Assembly (NCBI RefSeq): GCF_000711975.1
Contig: NZ_JONT01000010.1
Location: forward strand, 1 to 64,000
DNA from: Desulfofalx alkaliphila DSM 12257
GTDB taxonomy: Bacteria; Bacillota; Desulfotomaculia; Desulfotomaculales; Desulfohalotomaculaceae
Direction of reading: 5' to 3'
Length of the DNA stretch: 64,000 nucleotides
This document shows positions 45,778-55,204 of this stretch, piece by piece (position 1 is the first letter of the stretch; every line of letters begins with the position of its first letter). The notes beneath the pieces were generated by a model. It was given only the letters and a program-made list of their open reading frames with translations, did not search any database and had not been told where the DNA came from. Position numbers and translations under genes: made by a program.

Positions 45778-47166
45778 TTACTTTCCCCCTTTTTTTAGCA
45801 AGTCTTTGTACTTGTTTATTTCAGGGCTGTGGGGGTAGGCCTTTAAAGCATCCTTTATTACTGCCGCTGCCTCTTGGCGGTAGATATCCTGCAGTAATTG
45901 CCTGGCCCAGGGAATATTGTCATTTAGCCTTAACGCTTTATGAATCATCTGCTGGCAGGTGTCTAAATCACCGTGCAGATAAAAATATTTGCCCAGCACC
46001 AAATAATATTCAGCCTTGATTTTTCCTTTTTTCATCTCTCTTAAAGATATTTTTACCGCCAACCGCAGCAGTTGGTCATTTGCCAGAGACCTAATTGTTG
46101 ATAAAGGGTAATCTGGCCCTTGTCCTTCCTTTAACTGGGCTGCTAAAAGCTGATATATTACAGACTTTTCTATTTCCCCTGTGGATGCATATATATTGGC
46201 TAATTTTAAAAGGGGCAGGTGACTGCCTACGCCGGTGCGGGTGGTATATTTACCCCTGCACTGTTCCCCCAGTTGAAGGCATTGTTCAAAACAATGGCAG
46301 GCCTGATGGTTATTTCCCATTTGGCTGTGGAGGTTTCCCTCTAAAAAATAAATATCGGTGTAATCTGGGTACAGTGTTTTGCAGCCTTTAATTACAGACA
46401 GGGCTTGGTCAAGCCGGCCCAGCTTTAATAGGCAGGAGCTATAGGCGTTAAAAAGGCTGGGTGCATAATGGGCTTTGGGATTAACCAACTGGATGGCTCT
46501 GGAATAATGCTCCGCTGCTTCGCTAAAATTATCTAAACTGACACAGGCATTGCCCAGTGTATATAAATAGTAGGGGTCGCTGGCATACTGCTCCACCATT
46601 TTTTTATTAATACGATAATTTCGCACGGCCTTATCTTTCTCTTGAAAAACTGTTTGCAGGTAGCCATAATGGAAAATGTTTATACCGGAATTTGCTAGGG
46701 GTACTTTCTTACCGCTGTTCTCTATAATGGCATCTATAATTTGTTCGTGAAGGGCCCCTGTAAAACGGTAGAGGGGATTATTTTTAAACATCCGCACATT
46801 AATGTGCCTAATTGTATCTTGGTTATCTGTTAGGTTATTAATCTGAAAAAAATAGCCCTCATACCGGTTGTTTTGGCATAATTTTCTTAGATCTTTACCG
46901 CAGTTTGCTTCCAATTCTTCATCTGCATCCAGATACAAAATCCACTGTCCGGTGGCTTTAGTAAGGCTAAAATTCCTGGCAGCGGAAAAGTTGTCATTCC
47001 ATTTATAGTGATACACTTTAGCCCCAAACTTTTTGGCTATGGAAACGGTGTTATCCTTAGACCCGGTGTCAACAATGATAATCTCGTCCACACAATCCCG
47101 CACACTTTCCAGGCACCTGCCTAAGAACTTTCCTTCATCTTTAACTATCATGCATAGGGATATCAA
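45778..47166 (-). CDS. GT2 glycosyltransferase with TPR repeats (paralogue)
   Basis: 462 residues from a TTG at 47166 with AAAGGAG eight bases upstream. The GT-A domain (SLCMIVKDEGKFLGRC, VDTGSKDNTVS, LDADEEL) is clearly homologous to the downstream gene, followed by at least six TPR-like helix pairs (FSEAAEHYSRAIQLV, LDQALSVIKGCK). One base separates the two genes, so they are an operon. Both sit downstream of the two repeat-protein genes. Confidence 0.85.
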   Translation of the reverse strand: MISLCMIVKDEGKFLGRCLESVRDCVDEIIIVDTGSKDNTVSIAKKFGAKVYHYKWNDNFSAARNFSLTKATGQWILYLDADEELEANCGKDLRKLCQNNRYEGYFFQINNLTDNQDTIRHINVRMFKNNPLYRFTGALHEQIIDAIIENSGKKVPLANSGINIFHYGYLQTVFQEKDKAVRNYRINKKMVEQYASDPYYLYTLGNACVSLDNFSEAAEHYSRAIQLVNPKAHYAPSLFNAYSSCLLKLGRLDQALSVIKGCKTLYPDYTDIYFLEGNLHSQMGNNHQACHCFEQCLQLGEQCRGKYTTRTGVGSHLPLLKLANIYASTGEIEKSVIYQLLAAQLKEGQGPDYPLSTIRSLANDQLLRLAVKISLREMKKGKIKAEYYLVLGKYFYLHGDLDTCQQMIHKALRLNDNIPWARQLLQDIYRQEAAAVIKDALKAYPHSPEINKYKDLLKKGGK

Positions 47167-47246
47167 GGTGCACACTCCTTTGCCTTCTTGCCTTATATGC
47201 AATATATGTGGATAAAGGGTCAGTGTGCACCGGTATTTTTAATGAA

Positions 47247-47287
47247 ACAAAAAAGCCGACCAGCGAAGTTTATTTTGCTGTCCGGCT
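47247..47287 (-). terminator. Terminator after repeat protein 1
   Basis: On the minus strand AGCCGGACAGC (47287-47277) pairs with GCTGGTCGGCT (47264-47254) with mismatches, followed by TTTTTTG. It lies between the repeat-protein gene and the glycosyltransferases. Confidence 0.7.
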
Positions 47288-47295
47288 GGGCTACA

Positions 47296-48537
47296 CTAGC
47301 CGCAAAAGGTGGCCAGGGGTGCCCATTGGGAATGAAAAATCTCTGTTCTTTTGTCACCCTCAGCTCCCGGTTCACCGGTTTTTGTGGCGCCATAAACAAA
47401 TAAACCAAAGGTGGTGCTCAGTTCTGCCCTAACTTCCAGGTTGCTTTCATCGGTGCCGATGCCTATTTCAGTAAAAAGTGCACAACAGGGGGTAATATTT
47501 AAAAAAGGTATGGTGGTGGCTGTTTCGGTAATAGGACATTGCCTAAGATCGTGGAGTACAAAGGTAACACTTTGGGTTACAGCAGAATAGTTCAAGGCTT
47601 TTAGGTGCAGCGTCTGTTCGGAGCTGTCCTTTAAAAATGGCCCGGTGGTTAGGTATTGGGTAATTCCTAAGCGCTGTTCAATATCCCTAATTTCTCTTTT
47701 AATTTCGCTTAATCCGAAATCTGGGTCGGTGATTGCGTCTTCAATGGCAGCCACTTCTCTTTTAATTTCGCTTAAGCCGAAATCTGGGTCGGTGATTGCA
47801 TCTTCAATGGCAGCCACTTCTCTTTTAATTTCGCTTAATCCGAAATCTGGGTCGGTGATTGCATCTTCAATGGCAGCCACTTCTCTTTTAATTTCACTTA
47901 ATCCGAAATCTGGGTCGGTGACTGCATCTTCGATGTTGGCCACCTCTTCTTTAATTTCACTTAAACCCACATGGGGGCTGGTAATAATCTTTTCAATTTC
48001 AGAGACGATGTCTTCAATAATTGCCACTTCCCGCTTAATTTCACACAGGCCTACTTTCGGACTGCTTACAAGGTCTTCGATGTCCATAACTTCTTTTTTA
48101 ATTTCGTGCAGCCCCATGGTTGGGCTATCCAGTTTTTTTTCTATTTCACGAACTTCACTTTTAATTTCTTTCAGGCCGTAATCGGGGTTATGCACTGCCT
48201 CATCGACTTTTTTAATATCCCGCTTCATTCCTTTTAGGGTTAGGGCGTTGTGGGTAACGCATCTGTCTATTTTATCAATTTTGCCTAGAAATTCTTTCAC
48301 CCGCTTGGCCAAGGTGTTAATCTCATTTTTTATACTGTATAAACCATAGCGTGATTTTTTACTGAGGATGTAGTTAAGTTTTTTCTCTATGATATCCAAG
48401 TCTTTTTTTATGGCAGGCAGCCCACACTTATGTTTGTCGTCCAGCACCCGATCTAAACATTTTGTTACCCTTTTAAGAGTGTCCAAGTGGTGGCGGCAAT
48501 GGTCGCCGCCCGGATCACATTTATTATCAAATATCAT
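47296..48537 (-). CDS. 21-residue-repeat protein 1
   Basis: 413 residues. The N-terminal 75 residues (HCRHHLDTLKRVTKCLD, then CGLPAIKKDL and LSKKSRYGLYSI) are shared with repeat protein 2. Eight or more 21-residue units follow, consensus GLSEIKREVAAIEDAITDPDF; the last four are almost identical. Hydrophobic positions fit an amphipathic helix of two heptads and a turn at DPDFG. The final 120 residues are a different beta-rich domain with Cys pair PCC. No signal peptide or anchor. ATG with AGGAGGAGG. Family not known to me; a fibrous surface or spore layer role is inference. Confidence 0.8.
   Translation of the reverse strand: MIFDNKCDPGGDHCRHHLDTLKRVTKCLDRVLDDKHKCGLPAIKKDLDIIEKKLNYILSKKSRYGLYSIKNEINTLAKRVKEFLGKIDKIDRCVTHNALTLKGMKRDIKKVDEAVHNPDYGLKEIKSEVREIEKKLDSPTMGLHEIKKEVMDIEDLVSSPKVGLCEIKREVAIIEDIVSEIEKIITSPHVGLSEIKEEVANIEDAVTDPDFGLSEIKREVAAIEDAITDPDFGLSEIKREVAAIEDAITDPDFGLSEIKREVAAIEDAITDPDFGLSEIKREIRDIEQRLGITQYLTTGPFLKDSSEQTLHLKALNYSAVTQSVTFVLHDLRQCPITETATTIPFLNITPCCALFTEIGIGTDESNLEVRAELSTTFGLFVYGATKTGEPGAEGDKRTEIFHSQWAPLATFCG
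47692..47943 (-). repeat. Four tandem 63-bp repeats in repeat protein 1
   Basis: Units begin at 47692, 47755, 47818 and 47881, each 63 bp (21 codons), differing at only a few positions. Older, diverged units continue to about 48190. Homogeneity at DNA level suggests recent unit duplication or gene conversion. Confidence 0.9.
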
Positions 48538-48611
48538 TAATTTATCCTCCTCCTTGATGCTAATTTAAGATATATTATGGGGGTTGCTTAAAATTGTTGC
48601 GTATAAGATTT

Positions 48612-48664
48612 AAAAAAACAAAAAACCCACATGGGTTGAGCCTTAGGTTCAACAGCCATGTGGG
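48612..48664 (-). terminator. Terminator after repeat protein 2
   Basis: On the minus strand CCCACATGG... pairs with ...CCATGTGGG (48664-48656 with 48634-48626), extended by GTTGAACC/GGCTCAAC, followed by TTTTTTG and a second T run. Strong. Confidence 0.85.
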
Positions 48665-48671
48665 CTGACAA

Positions 48672-49535
48672 TTAGCATCCGCAGTAATCCGGCTTATGGG
48701 GTTTTCTGCAATCTTTTTTCGGATCTTTTTTAATCAAATGTCTAATTAAAAAGTCTAATTTACACTCTATTTCTCGGAGCTCCTTTTTAATTTCCTTGAG
48801 GCCAAACTCCGGGCTGTCTAGTTTTAATTCAATATCAAAAACTTCTCTTTTTATTTCCTTTAGTCCAAACCTTTTGTCGGAAAGTTTATCTTCTATGTTG
48901 CGCACTTCCCGCTTTATTTCAGAAAGGCCAACGGTGGGACTGAAAACAAGGTCTTCAATTTTGCGCACCTCTCGTTTGATTTCAGTTAAGCCGACTTTGG
49001 GACAAAAGATAATATCCTCTATGCCCTGGACTTCGTTTTTGATTTCTGTTAGGCCTACGGTGGGGCTGGTGATCAGGTCTTCAATTAGCTTAATTTCCCG
49101 CTTAATTTCACTTAAACCCACCTTGCGGCTGGTCACCAGGTCTTCAATTTTACGCACTTCCTGCTTTATTTCAGATAGGCCAAAGGTAGGGCTGAGAACG
49201 GCGTCTTCAATTTTGCGCACTTCTTCCTTAATTTCTTTTAAACCGAATTCTTTGTTTGTAAGCAGGCAGCGAATTTTAGCCAGCTCTTTTTTCATTTTAA
49301 TTTCAATTAATTTAATTTCCTTGTAAATCTCATACAGGCCGTACTTAGATTTTTTGCTCAAAATATAGCAAAGTTTTTTGTCAGTTTCGCGAATACGTTT
49401 TTTTAATTCCGGCAGTCCGCAGTGAAAGCGCTCATCTAAAATTGAGTCTAGGTACTTGCTGGTCTTTTTTAATATATTGAGTTCCTTATGAATATTATAG
49501 TAAGTTTCTTTATCCATTTTATCCCTATATTCCAT
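48672..49535 (-). CDS. 21-residue-repeat protein 2
   Basis: 287 residues and a paralogue of repeat protein 1: a shared N-terminal 75-residue region (CGLPELKK, LSKKSKYGLYEI) and about eight 21-residue units with consensus GLSEIKREVRKIEDLVxSPTV. Unlike its neighbour, the units are diverged and the protein ends in a Lys/Cys-rich tail (CRKPHKPDYCGC) and lacks the C-terminal beta domain. ATG with AAGGGGG. No signal peptide. The tail may cross-link through disulfides or bind metal, as inferred only from Cys. Confidence 0.78.
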   Translation of the reverse strand: MEYRDKMDKETYYNIHKELNILKKTSKYLDSILDERFHCGLPELKKRIRETDKKLCYILSKKSKYGLYEIYKEIKLIEIKMKKELAKIRCLLTNKEFGLKEIKEEVRKIEDAVLSPTFGLSEIKQEVRKIEDLVTSRKVGLSEIKREIKLIEDLITSPTVGLTEIKNEVQGIEDIIFCPKVGLTEIKREVRKIEDLVFSPTVGLSEIKREVRNIEDKLSDKRFGLKEIKREVFDIELKLDSPEFGLKEIKKELREIECKLDFLIRHLIKKDPKKDCRKPHKPDYCGC

Positions 49536-49757
49536 GACAAAACCCCCTTATTTTGTTAATTATTCTTAATTATATGGTTTATTGGCCTGCAACGTTACAG
49601 TAAAAGACAATTAAGTAATTTTTAACCACGGCAATTTTAACCATACGGTCCTTTGAAGGCATTATGGTGCTGCGATATTATCAGTGGTATAAAAAAAAGC
49701 TCTGTCTCCAATACTAAATTTGCAACAACTATTTAAAACCATGGGAGGTGTTTTAGT

Positions 49758-50132
49758 GTGGGAAACAGGACAAATTTTGGAGCGCACGACTTAGGTGCCT
49801 ACCGATTAAAAGATATGCATGATGCCGATTATCCCGGCGGTGTAGTGGTGGACCCGGTACCTATCACTGCCGGAGAAGAAATTCTGGTTTATTACAATGG
49901 TTTGCTGGCACAAAGTGGTGCCGATGCCATGTATTTACACTATGGCTACGGTGATGCCAATAGGTGGACCACCACCAATGATTTGCGTATGGCCAAAACC
50001 GGCTGGGGTTTTGTAAAAACTCTTAAGGTGCCGGAGGCCGGCACCAGGTTGAATTTTTGTTTCCATGACAGCGCCAACAACTGGGATAACAATAACGGTA
50101 AAAATTGGAGTTTTGAAGTGCACAACGGTTAG
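49758..50132 (+). CDS. Stand-alone carbohydrate-binding module (CBM25/53-like)
   Basis: 124 residues. VYYNGLLAQSGADAMYLHYGYGD, GWGFVKTLKVP and NFCFHDSANNWDNN are hallmark patterns of starch-binding CBM25/CBM53 domains, normally parts of amylases or starch synthases. Here it is alone with no catalytic domain or signal peptide. GTG 49758 follows GGGAGGTG by seven bases. It precedes a GT4 synthase gene after a terminator. Confidence 0.82.
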   Translation: MGNRTNFGAHDLGAYRLKDMHDADYPGGVVVDPVPITAGEEILVYYNGLLAQSGADAMYLHYGYGDANRWTTTNDLRMAKTGWGFVKTLKVPEAGTRLNFCFHDSANNWDNNNGKNWSFEVHNG

Positions 50133-50149
50133 AATTAATACTCCCGGCT

Positions 50150-50180
50150 AAGGACTCGATTATTTCGAGTCCTTTTTTTG
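50150..50180 (+). terminator. Terminator after the CBM gene
   Basis: AAGGACTCG (50150-50158) pairs with CGAGTCCTT (50166-50174), followed by TTTTT. Confidence 0.88.
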
Positions 50181-50237
50181 ATTAATTTTACTAAATATAG
50201 GAATAATACTATGAAATTACTTTTTTGGAGGTTAGAT

Positions 50238-51485
50238 ATGCGGGTTCTAATGTTATCTTGGGAGTATCCACCTAAAAGTGTGGGGGGCCTGGCCCAACAT
50301 GTTTATGATTTAACCAAGGCCATGGCTGAGCAAAAACATCAGCTGCACCTGATCACCATTGGCTCACCGGGTGTGCCGGATTATGAAAATGTTAACGGTG
50401 TGCATGTTTATCGGGTAACACCGTACCAGGTGTCTTCACCGGATTTTGTCACCTGGGTGATGCAGCTAAACGTATCCATGTTAGAAAGGTGTTTAACACT
50501 GGTAAGGGATATGGAAGAGCCCTTTGAAGTGATACATGCCCATGATTGGCTGGTGGCCTATGCGGCCAGGGCCTTAAAACATTCTTTAAGAATACCTTTA
50601 ATTGCAACCGTCCATGCCACTGAATATGGCCGAAATAACGGCTTGCATAATGATATGCAGCGCCATATCAGCGATATAGAGTGGTGGCTGTCTTACGAGG
50701 CCTGGAAGGTAATTGTTTGCAGCCATTATATGCACAATGAAATGCAGCAAGTGTTTCAGGTGCCCGCGGATAAGTTGGTCATAATACCTAACGGTGTTGA
50801 TGCGGAAAATTTTTCGGTCGGTCAGCACACTGTGCCCAGGGAAAATTACGCATCGCCCGATGAGAAAATTGTTTTTTATGTGGGTAGGATGGTGAGGGAA
50901 AAGGGTGTTCAGGTACTTTTGGATGCGGTACCTAAAATACTGCACTATCACCCCAATACAAAATTTATTATTGCCGGCAAGGGGCCCCATTTAATGCATT
51001 TAAAACGGCAGGCCCGCCGGATGGGTATTGAACAAAGGGTATATTTTACCGGTTATGTTGATGACAATACCCGCAACAGCATTTATAAACATGCCAGTGT
51101 GGCTGTGTTTCCGAGCTTGTACGAGCCCTTTGGTATTGTGGCTTTGGAGGCCATGGCCGCCAGAACGCCGGTGGTGGTGTCAGACACCGGCGGTTTATCG
51201 GAAATAATAAATCATGGGGTAAATGGCCTCAAAGCCTATACAGGCAATGCAAATTCCTTAGCAGACAATATTTTACACCTGTTAATGAATCCCCGGTCGG
51301 CCAGGGAAATGCAGGAAAAGGCCTACCGGGAAGTGATAGAAAAGTATAATTGGCAGGGCATAGCCGGCAAAACGGTAGATTTGTATCAAAGGGTCATATC
51401 CGCCCATTACACCGCCAACTGGCAGGGGAATAGGAGGGTTGGGCCCTTGGGCGGTATCGGAAGGCTCTTTGCTAAAAGCCAGTAA
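50238..51485 (+). CDS. GT4 glycosyltransferase (glycogen synthase-like)
   Basis: 415 residues from ATG 50238 (TTGGAGGTTAG upstream). Rossmann-type donor site: LSWEYPPKSVGGLAQHV at the N-terminus, IPNGVD, and the E-x7-E motif in EPFGIVALEAMAA near 297-309. Retaining glycosyltransferases of this kind make alpha-glucans or trehalose-like sugars. The neighbouring starch-binding module and nucleotidyltransferase support a glucan role; the donor is not certain. Confidence 0.82.
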   Translation: MRVLMLSWEYPPKSVGGLAQHVYDLTKAMAEQKHQLHLITIGSPGVPDYENVNGVHVYRVTPYQVSSPDFVTWVMQLNVSMLERCLTLVRDMEEPFEVIHAHDWLVAYAARALKHSLRIPLIATVHATEYGRNNGLHNDMQRHISDIEWWLSYEAWKVIVCSHYMHNEMQQVFQVPADKLVIIPNGVDAENFSVGQHTVPRENYASPDEKIVFYVGRMVREKGVQVLLDAVPKILHYHPNTKFIIAGKGPHLMHLKRQARRMGIEQRVYFTGYVDDNTRNSIYKHASVAVFPSLYEPFGIVALEAMAARTPVVVSDTGGLSEIINHGVNGLKAYTGNANSLADNILHLLMNPRSAREMQEKAYREVIEKYNWQGIAGKTVDLYQRVISAHYTANWQGNRRVGPLGGIGRLFAKSQ

Positions 51486-51549
51486 AGGCCTGCATATAAT
51501 ACCATATTTAAGCAAGAATAATAAGAGCTCTTGTTGAGGAGGAATTAAA

Positions 51550-54003
51550 GTGAAAGCAATTATTATGGCCGGTGGTGAAGGTTCGAGACTAAGGCCTTTG
51601 ACTTGTAATCGCCCCAAACCGATGATGCCGGTGGCTAACCGGCCAATGATGGAACATATTGTAAATTTACTAAAAAAACACGGCCTTAATAATATCGGAG
51701 TAACGCTGCAGTATATGCCTGAGGCCATTAGGGATCACTTTGGAAACGGTGCGGAATTTGGGGTCACCATGCGTTATTTTGTGGAGGAAGTACCCTTGGG
51801 CACCGCCGGCAGTGTAAAAAATGCAGGGGATTTTTTAGATGAAACTTTTATGGTCATCAGTGGCGACGCCCTTACTGATTTTGATTTAACTGAGGCAATA
51901 AACTTTCATAAGGAGAAGGGTTCGGTGGCCACCCTGATTTTAACCAGAGTGGAATGTCCGCTGGAATACGGTGTGGTTATTACTGAGAAGGACGGCAGAA
52001 TAAGTCAGTTTTTAGAAAAACCCAGCTGGGGGGAAGTATTCAGTGATACGGTAAATACCGGCATTTATATACTGGAACCGGAGGTGCTAAGTTACTTTGA
52101 GCCGGGGCAGAAATTTGATTTTAGTAAGGACCTCTTCCCCCTGCTGCTCAGGGACGGCCGGCCCATGTACGGTGCCGTGTTGGACGGTTATTGGTGTGAT
52201 ATTGGCAATCTGCAGCAGTACCTGCAGTCCCATTATGACCTTTTAGAGGGCAAAGTGAATATACCTATGCCGGGCAGGGAGATTAAGCCCCGGGTTTGGG
52301 TCGGTGAGGGTGTAGCAATAGATCCCACCGCCCGGATTAAGGGGCCGGCACTTATTGGGGACGGCACACAAATTGGTGCCAATGCCCGCATAGAGCCCTA
52401 CAGTGTCTTGGGTGAAGGTTGTCGGGTGGATTGCCAGGGTTCAATAAAGAGAGCGGTCTTATGTGACGGGGTATACCTGGGGGCCAAGGCATCTATTCGC
52501 GGTGCAGTGCTGGGTAACGGTGTTCAGGTTTATGCCAATGCCGCTGTTTATGAGGGAGCGGTGGTGGGCGATGATTCCACCATTAGGGATTGGGGGCTGG
52601 TTAAGCCCAATGTAAAGTTATGGCCCAATAAATTGGTGGAGTCCGGTGCCACGGTGCACCGCAATATTGTTTGGGGAACAAATTGTCCCAAGAACATCTT
52701 CGGTATTGAAGGCATTACCGGCCTTGCCAATGTGGAAATAACTCCGGAGTATGCCGCCCGGCTGGGTTCCGCCTTTGGGTCTACGCTGGCTTCCAATGCC
52801 CGGGTGGCCCTGTCCAGTGACAGTTACCCGGTGTGTAAGATGATAAAGGGTGCCCTTGCCTCGGGATTACAGTCGGTGGGTATAAGGGTTCAACAGCTGG
52901 GAACCGGCATAACCCCCATGCATCGTCATGGGGTGCGCCGGTTGCAGTGCGATGCCGGTATTCATGTCAAGGTATCTCCTTGGAATATGGACAAGATAAC
53001 GGTGCTCTTCACTAACTCCCGGGGGGCCAACATCAGCAGGGGTGAAGAAAGAAAGGTTGAAAATAAATTGGCCAAGGGTGATTACCGCCGGGCTGATATT
53101 GGTCAAATAAGCCCCGGTGAAGCGGTGCCCGGGGTGGCCGAAAGCTACCTGGAAGATTTGCTCGCCAGAGTGGATCTTAAGGCCCTGCGCGGTGCTGCCC
53201 ACAAGGCGGTGCTTGTTTATGACCCAAATAACTTGGAGAGTTTCATTTCCAGATTGGGCTTGCAGGGTGAGTTTATCGTGGAGACCTTAGATGCCCATCC
53301 CCTCAATTGGCAGGAATACCGGCAGCTGTTGCCGGAATTAAGTGCCGCCGTGGTGGAAAGGGGCGCCGGCCTGGGCGCCTTGATAGATCCAAACGGTGAG
53401 CATATGGTGTTGGTGGATGAAAAGGGCAATGTAATTGAAGAGGATATGCTAACGGCCCTGATGGCTTTAGTGGTTTTGAAGGAGCGGGGTGGCCCTGTGG
53501 TGGTGCCGGTTACTGCCCCGCGGGTTATCGATGAACTGGCGGGCAGGTATAACAGTAAGGTTATTAGAACAAAAACAGCCGTTCAGGATTTTTTAGAGCA
53601 GATTATTATCCATGAGGCCAAACTTGACTCACGCCTATCCCAGTTTCTTTTAAATTTTGATGCCTTGGCGGGGCTGATTAAAATATTAGAGTTTTGTGCC
53701 CGGGAGAAGAAAAATCTGTCTGCTCTGGTCTCTGAAATACCGAATTTCTTTGTGAACAAGCAGCAGGTTCCGGTGCCATGGGAGGCCAAGGGAAAGGTAA
53801 TAAGAAGGTTAATTGAAGAAAAGCCGGGTCAACTGGAACTCTTGGACGGGGTAAAGGTATATCACCGGGATGGCTGGGCGCTGGTACTGCCTGACCCTGA
53901 GGAGCCGGTTTGCCGTGTTTACACAGAGGGCAGCAGTATGGAAATTGCCCAGGAACTTACAGATATGTATATTGATAAGATAAATAAAATTACGGGCACT
54001 TGA
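51550..54003 (+). CDS. Sugar nucleotidyltransferase fused to a degenerate phosphohexomutase
   Basis: 817 residues. Residues 1-230 are a nucleotidyltransferase ([29 protein letters not shown]) and 250-370 is a hexapeptide-repeat beta-helix. The remainder has the layout of PMM/PGM domains ([22 protein letters not shown]), but the phosphoserine TASHNP loop is absent and the region reads [16 protein letters not shown], and the DGDADR metal loop reads DPNGEH. The mutase part is therefore probably inactive and structural or regulatory. Similar fusions are annotated mannose-1-phosphate guanylyltransferase. GAGGAGG before the GTG start. Confidence 0.8.
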   Translation: MKAIIMAGGEGSRLRPLTCNRPKPMMPVANRPMMEHIVNLLKKHGLNNIGVTLQYMPEAIRDHFGNGAEFGVTMRYFVEEVPLGTAGSVKNAGDFLDETFMVISGDALTDFDLTEAINFHKEKGSVATLILTRVECPLEYGVVITEKDGRISQFLEKPSWGEVFSDTVNTGIYILEPEVLSYFEPGQKFDFSKDLFPLLLRDGRPMYGAVLDGYWCDIGNLQQYLQSHYDLLEGKVNIPMPGREIKPRVWVGEGVAIDPTARIKGPALIGDGTQIGANARIEPYSVLGEGCRVDCQGSIKRAVLCDGVYLGAKASIRGAVLGNGVQVYANAAVYEGAVVGDDSTIRDWGLVKPNVKLWPNKLVESGATVHRNIVWGTNCPKNIFGIEGITGLANVEITPEYAARLGSAFGSTLASNARVALSSDSYPVCKMIKGALASGLQSVGIRVQQLGTGITPMHRHGVRRLQCDAGIHVKVSPWNMDKITVLFTNSRGANISRGEERKVENKLAKGDYRRADIGQISPGEAVPGVAESYLEDLLARVDLKALRGAAHKAVLVYDPNNLESFISRLGLQGEFIVETLDAHPLNWQEYRQLLPELSAAVVERGAGLGALIDPNGEHMVLVDEKGNVIEEDMLTALMALVVLKERGGPVVVPVTAPRVIDELAGRYNSKVIRTKTAVQDFLEQIIIHEAKLDSRLSQFLLNFDALAGLIKILEFCAREKKNLSALVSEIPNFFVNKQQVPVPWEAKGKVIRRLIEEKPGQLELLDGVKVYHRDGWALVLPDPEEPVCRVYTEGSSMEIAQELTDMYIDKINKITGT

Positions 54004-54027
54004 CTTTAAAGACACACCCATCATAAT

Positions 54028-54052
54028 ACCCGGTTCAGCCGGGTTTTAATTT
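54028..54052 (+). terminator. Terminator after the nucleotidyltransferase gene
   Basis: ACCCGG (54028-54033) pairs with CCGGGT (54039-54044), loop TTCAG, followed by TTTTAATTTT. Bases 54053-54268 show nothing else apart from the ribosome site of the next gene. Confidence 0.7.
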
Positions 54053-54268
54053 TCTGTCAAAGGGCATTTAATCTTGGTCTGCCGCCGGGCCTCTGCATTA
54101 TTATTGGGGGTGTGTTTGCGAAGGGTAAATATTTGGGCGCTTACACCAATGGATAAAGTTGTATTAAAATTTTTCTAGTAAAACAAGAAGGATTTCTGCT
54201 ATAAAAGGAGAATGTTTACTTGAATATTTATTTATATAGTACAATTAGTATTCAGGGAGGAGTTTGAA

Positions 54269-55105
54269 GTGAAAAAGTTGTTGAGACTGGGCCTGGTGCT
54301 GGTGACCGTGATGGCCCTAATGATGGCTGCAGTGGGCTGCGGCGGCGGAGACAAACCTGCCGATGAAAAGGCAGGGGACGATGCAGGTAAGCAAGCTTTA
54401 AAGGTGGCCTTTGAACCCACTTTTGCCCCCTTTGAGCTTACCAACGAAGCCGGTGAGTATGTCGGTTTTGATATTGACTTAATTAAAGCCATTGCAGAGG
54501 TTCAAGGCTTAGAAGTGGAACTGCAGAGCTTGGGTTTTGACGGTTTGATTCCGGCCCTGCAGGTGGGACAGGTGGATGTGGTTATTTCCGGTATGACCAT
54601 CACCGAGAAGCGTGCTGAACAAGTTAACTTTTCAATACCCTATTATGAGTCCGGTTTGGTAATTGCAGTACGTTCTGACAACGACAGCATAGAAAAACCT
54701 GAGGACTTGGCCGGCAAAACCATTGCCGCACAGATAGGTACCACCGGAGCCATGGCGGCAGAAGAATTTGCAGAGGAATATGGTGCCACTGTAAGAACCT
54801 TTAATACCACCGACCTGGTCTTCATGGAATTGACCAATGGCGGTGTTGATGCGGTAATTAACGATTTACCGGTAACCCAGGAGTATTTAGACAAGCGGGC
54901 CGACGGCCGATTGAAAATAGTGGGTGATGTACTTGAAGGCGAGGATTATTTTGGTATAGCCGTGGCCAAAGACAACACCGAACTGTTGGAGACAATTAAC
55001 GAAGGTTTGTTGAAGTTGAAAGAAAACGGCACCTATGCAGAAATTTATAAAAAGTGGTTTTACGGCTATGAGCCGCCGGAGTACCTGCCAGGCAACCCTT
55101 CATAG
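54269..55105 (+). CDS. Polar amino-acid ABC transporter, substrate-binding lipoprotein
   Basis: 278 residues; type II signal peptide with lipobox AAVGC and Cys24. LKVAFEPTFAPFEL, GFDIDLIKAIAE and GMTITEKRAEQVNFS are hallmark segments of the GlnH/ArtI solute-binding family. GGGAGGAG lies before the GTG start. Followed by a long hairpin, then the permease and ATPase of the same system. Amino acid specificity cannot be told from sequence; glutamine or arginine are common. Confidence 0.9.
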   Translation: MKKLLRLGLVLVTVMALMMAAVGCGGGDKPADEKAGDDAGKQALKVAFEPTFAPFELTNEAGEYVGFDIDLIKAIAEVQGLEVELQSLGFDGLIPALQVGQVDVVISGMTITEKRAEQVNFSIPYYESGLVIAVRSDNDSIEKPEDLAGKTIAAQIGTTGAMAAEEFAEEYGATVRTFNTTDLVFMELTNGGVDAVINDLPVTQEYLDKRADGRLKIVGDVLEGEDYFGIAVAKDNTELLETINEGLLKLKENGTYAEIYKKWFYGYEPPEYLPGNPS

Positions 55106-55136
55106 GGTTTAAGTGATAAAATTTAAATCAGCAAAC

Positions 55137-55176
55137 AAATATGCGTAACCACCCTAAAATACGGTTACGCATATTT
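55137..55176 (+). promoter_or_regulatory. Long hairpin between binding protein and permease genes
   Basis: AAATATGCGTAACC (55137-55150) pairs perfectly with GGTTACGCATATTT (55163-55176), a 14-bp stem with a 12-base loop. No T-tract follows. This suits an mRNA-stabilising or processing element that raises binding protein over permease output. Confidence 0.65.
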
Positions 55177-55204
55177 CATGTGCATTGGCTAGAAGAGGTG
55201 AATT

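Noticed and set aside
47692-47943. CRISPR-like array
   Set aside because: Repeats are head-to-tail with no spacers, 63 bp long, and stay in one reading frame coding 21-residue units.
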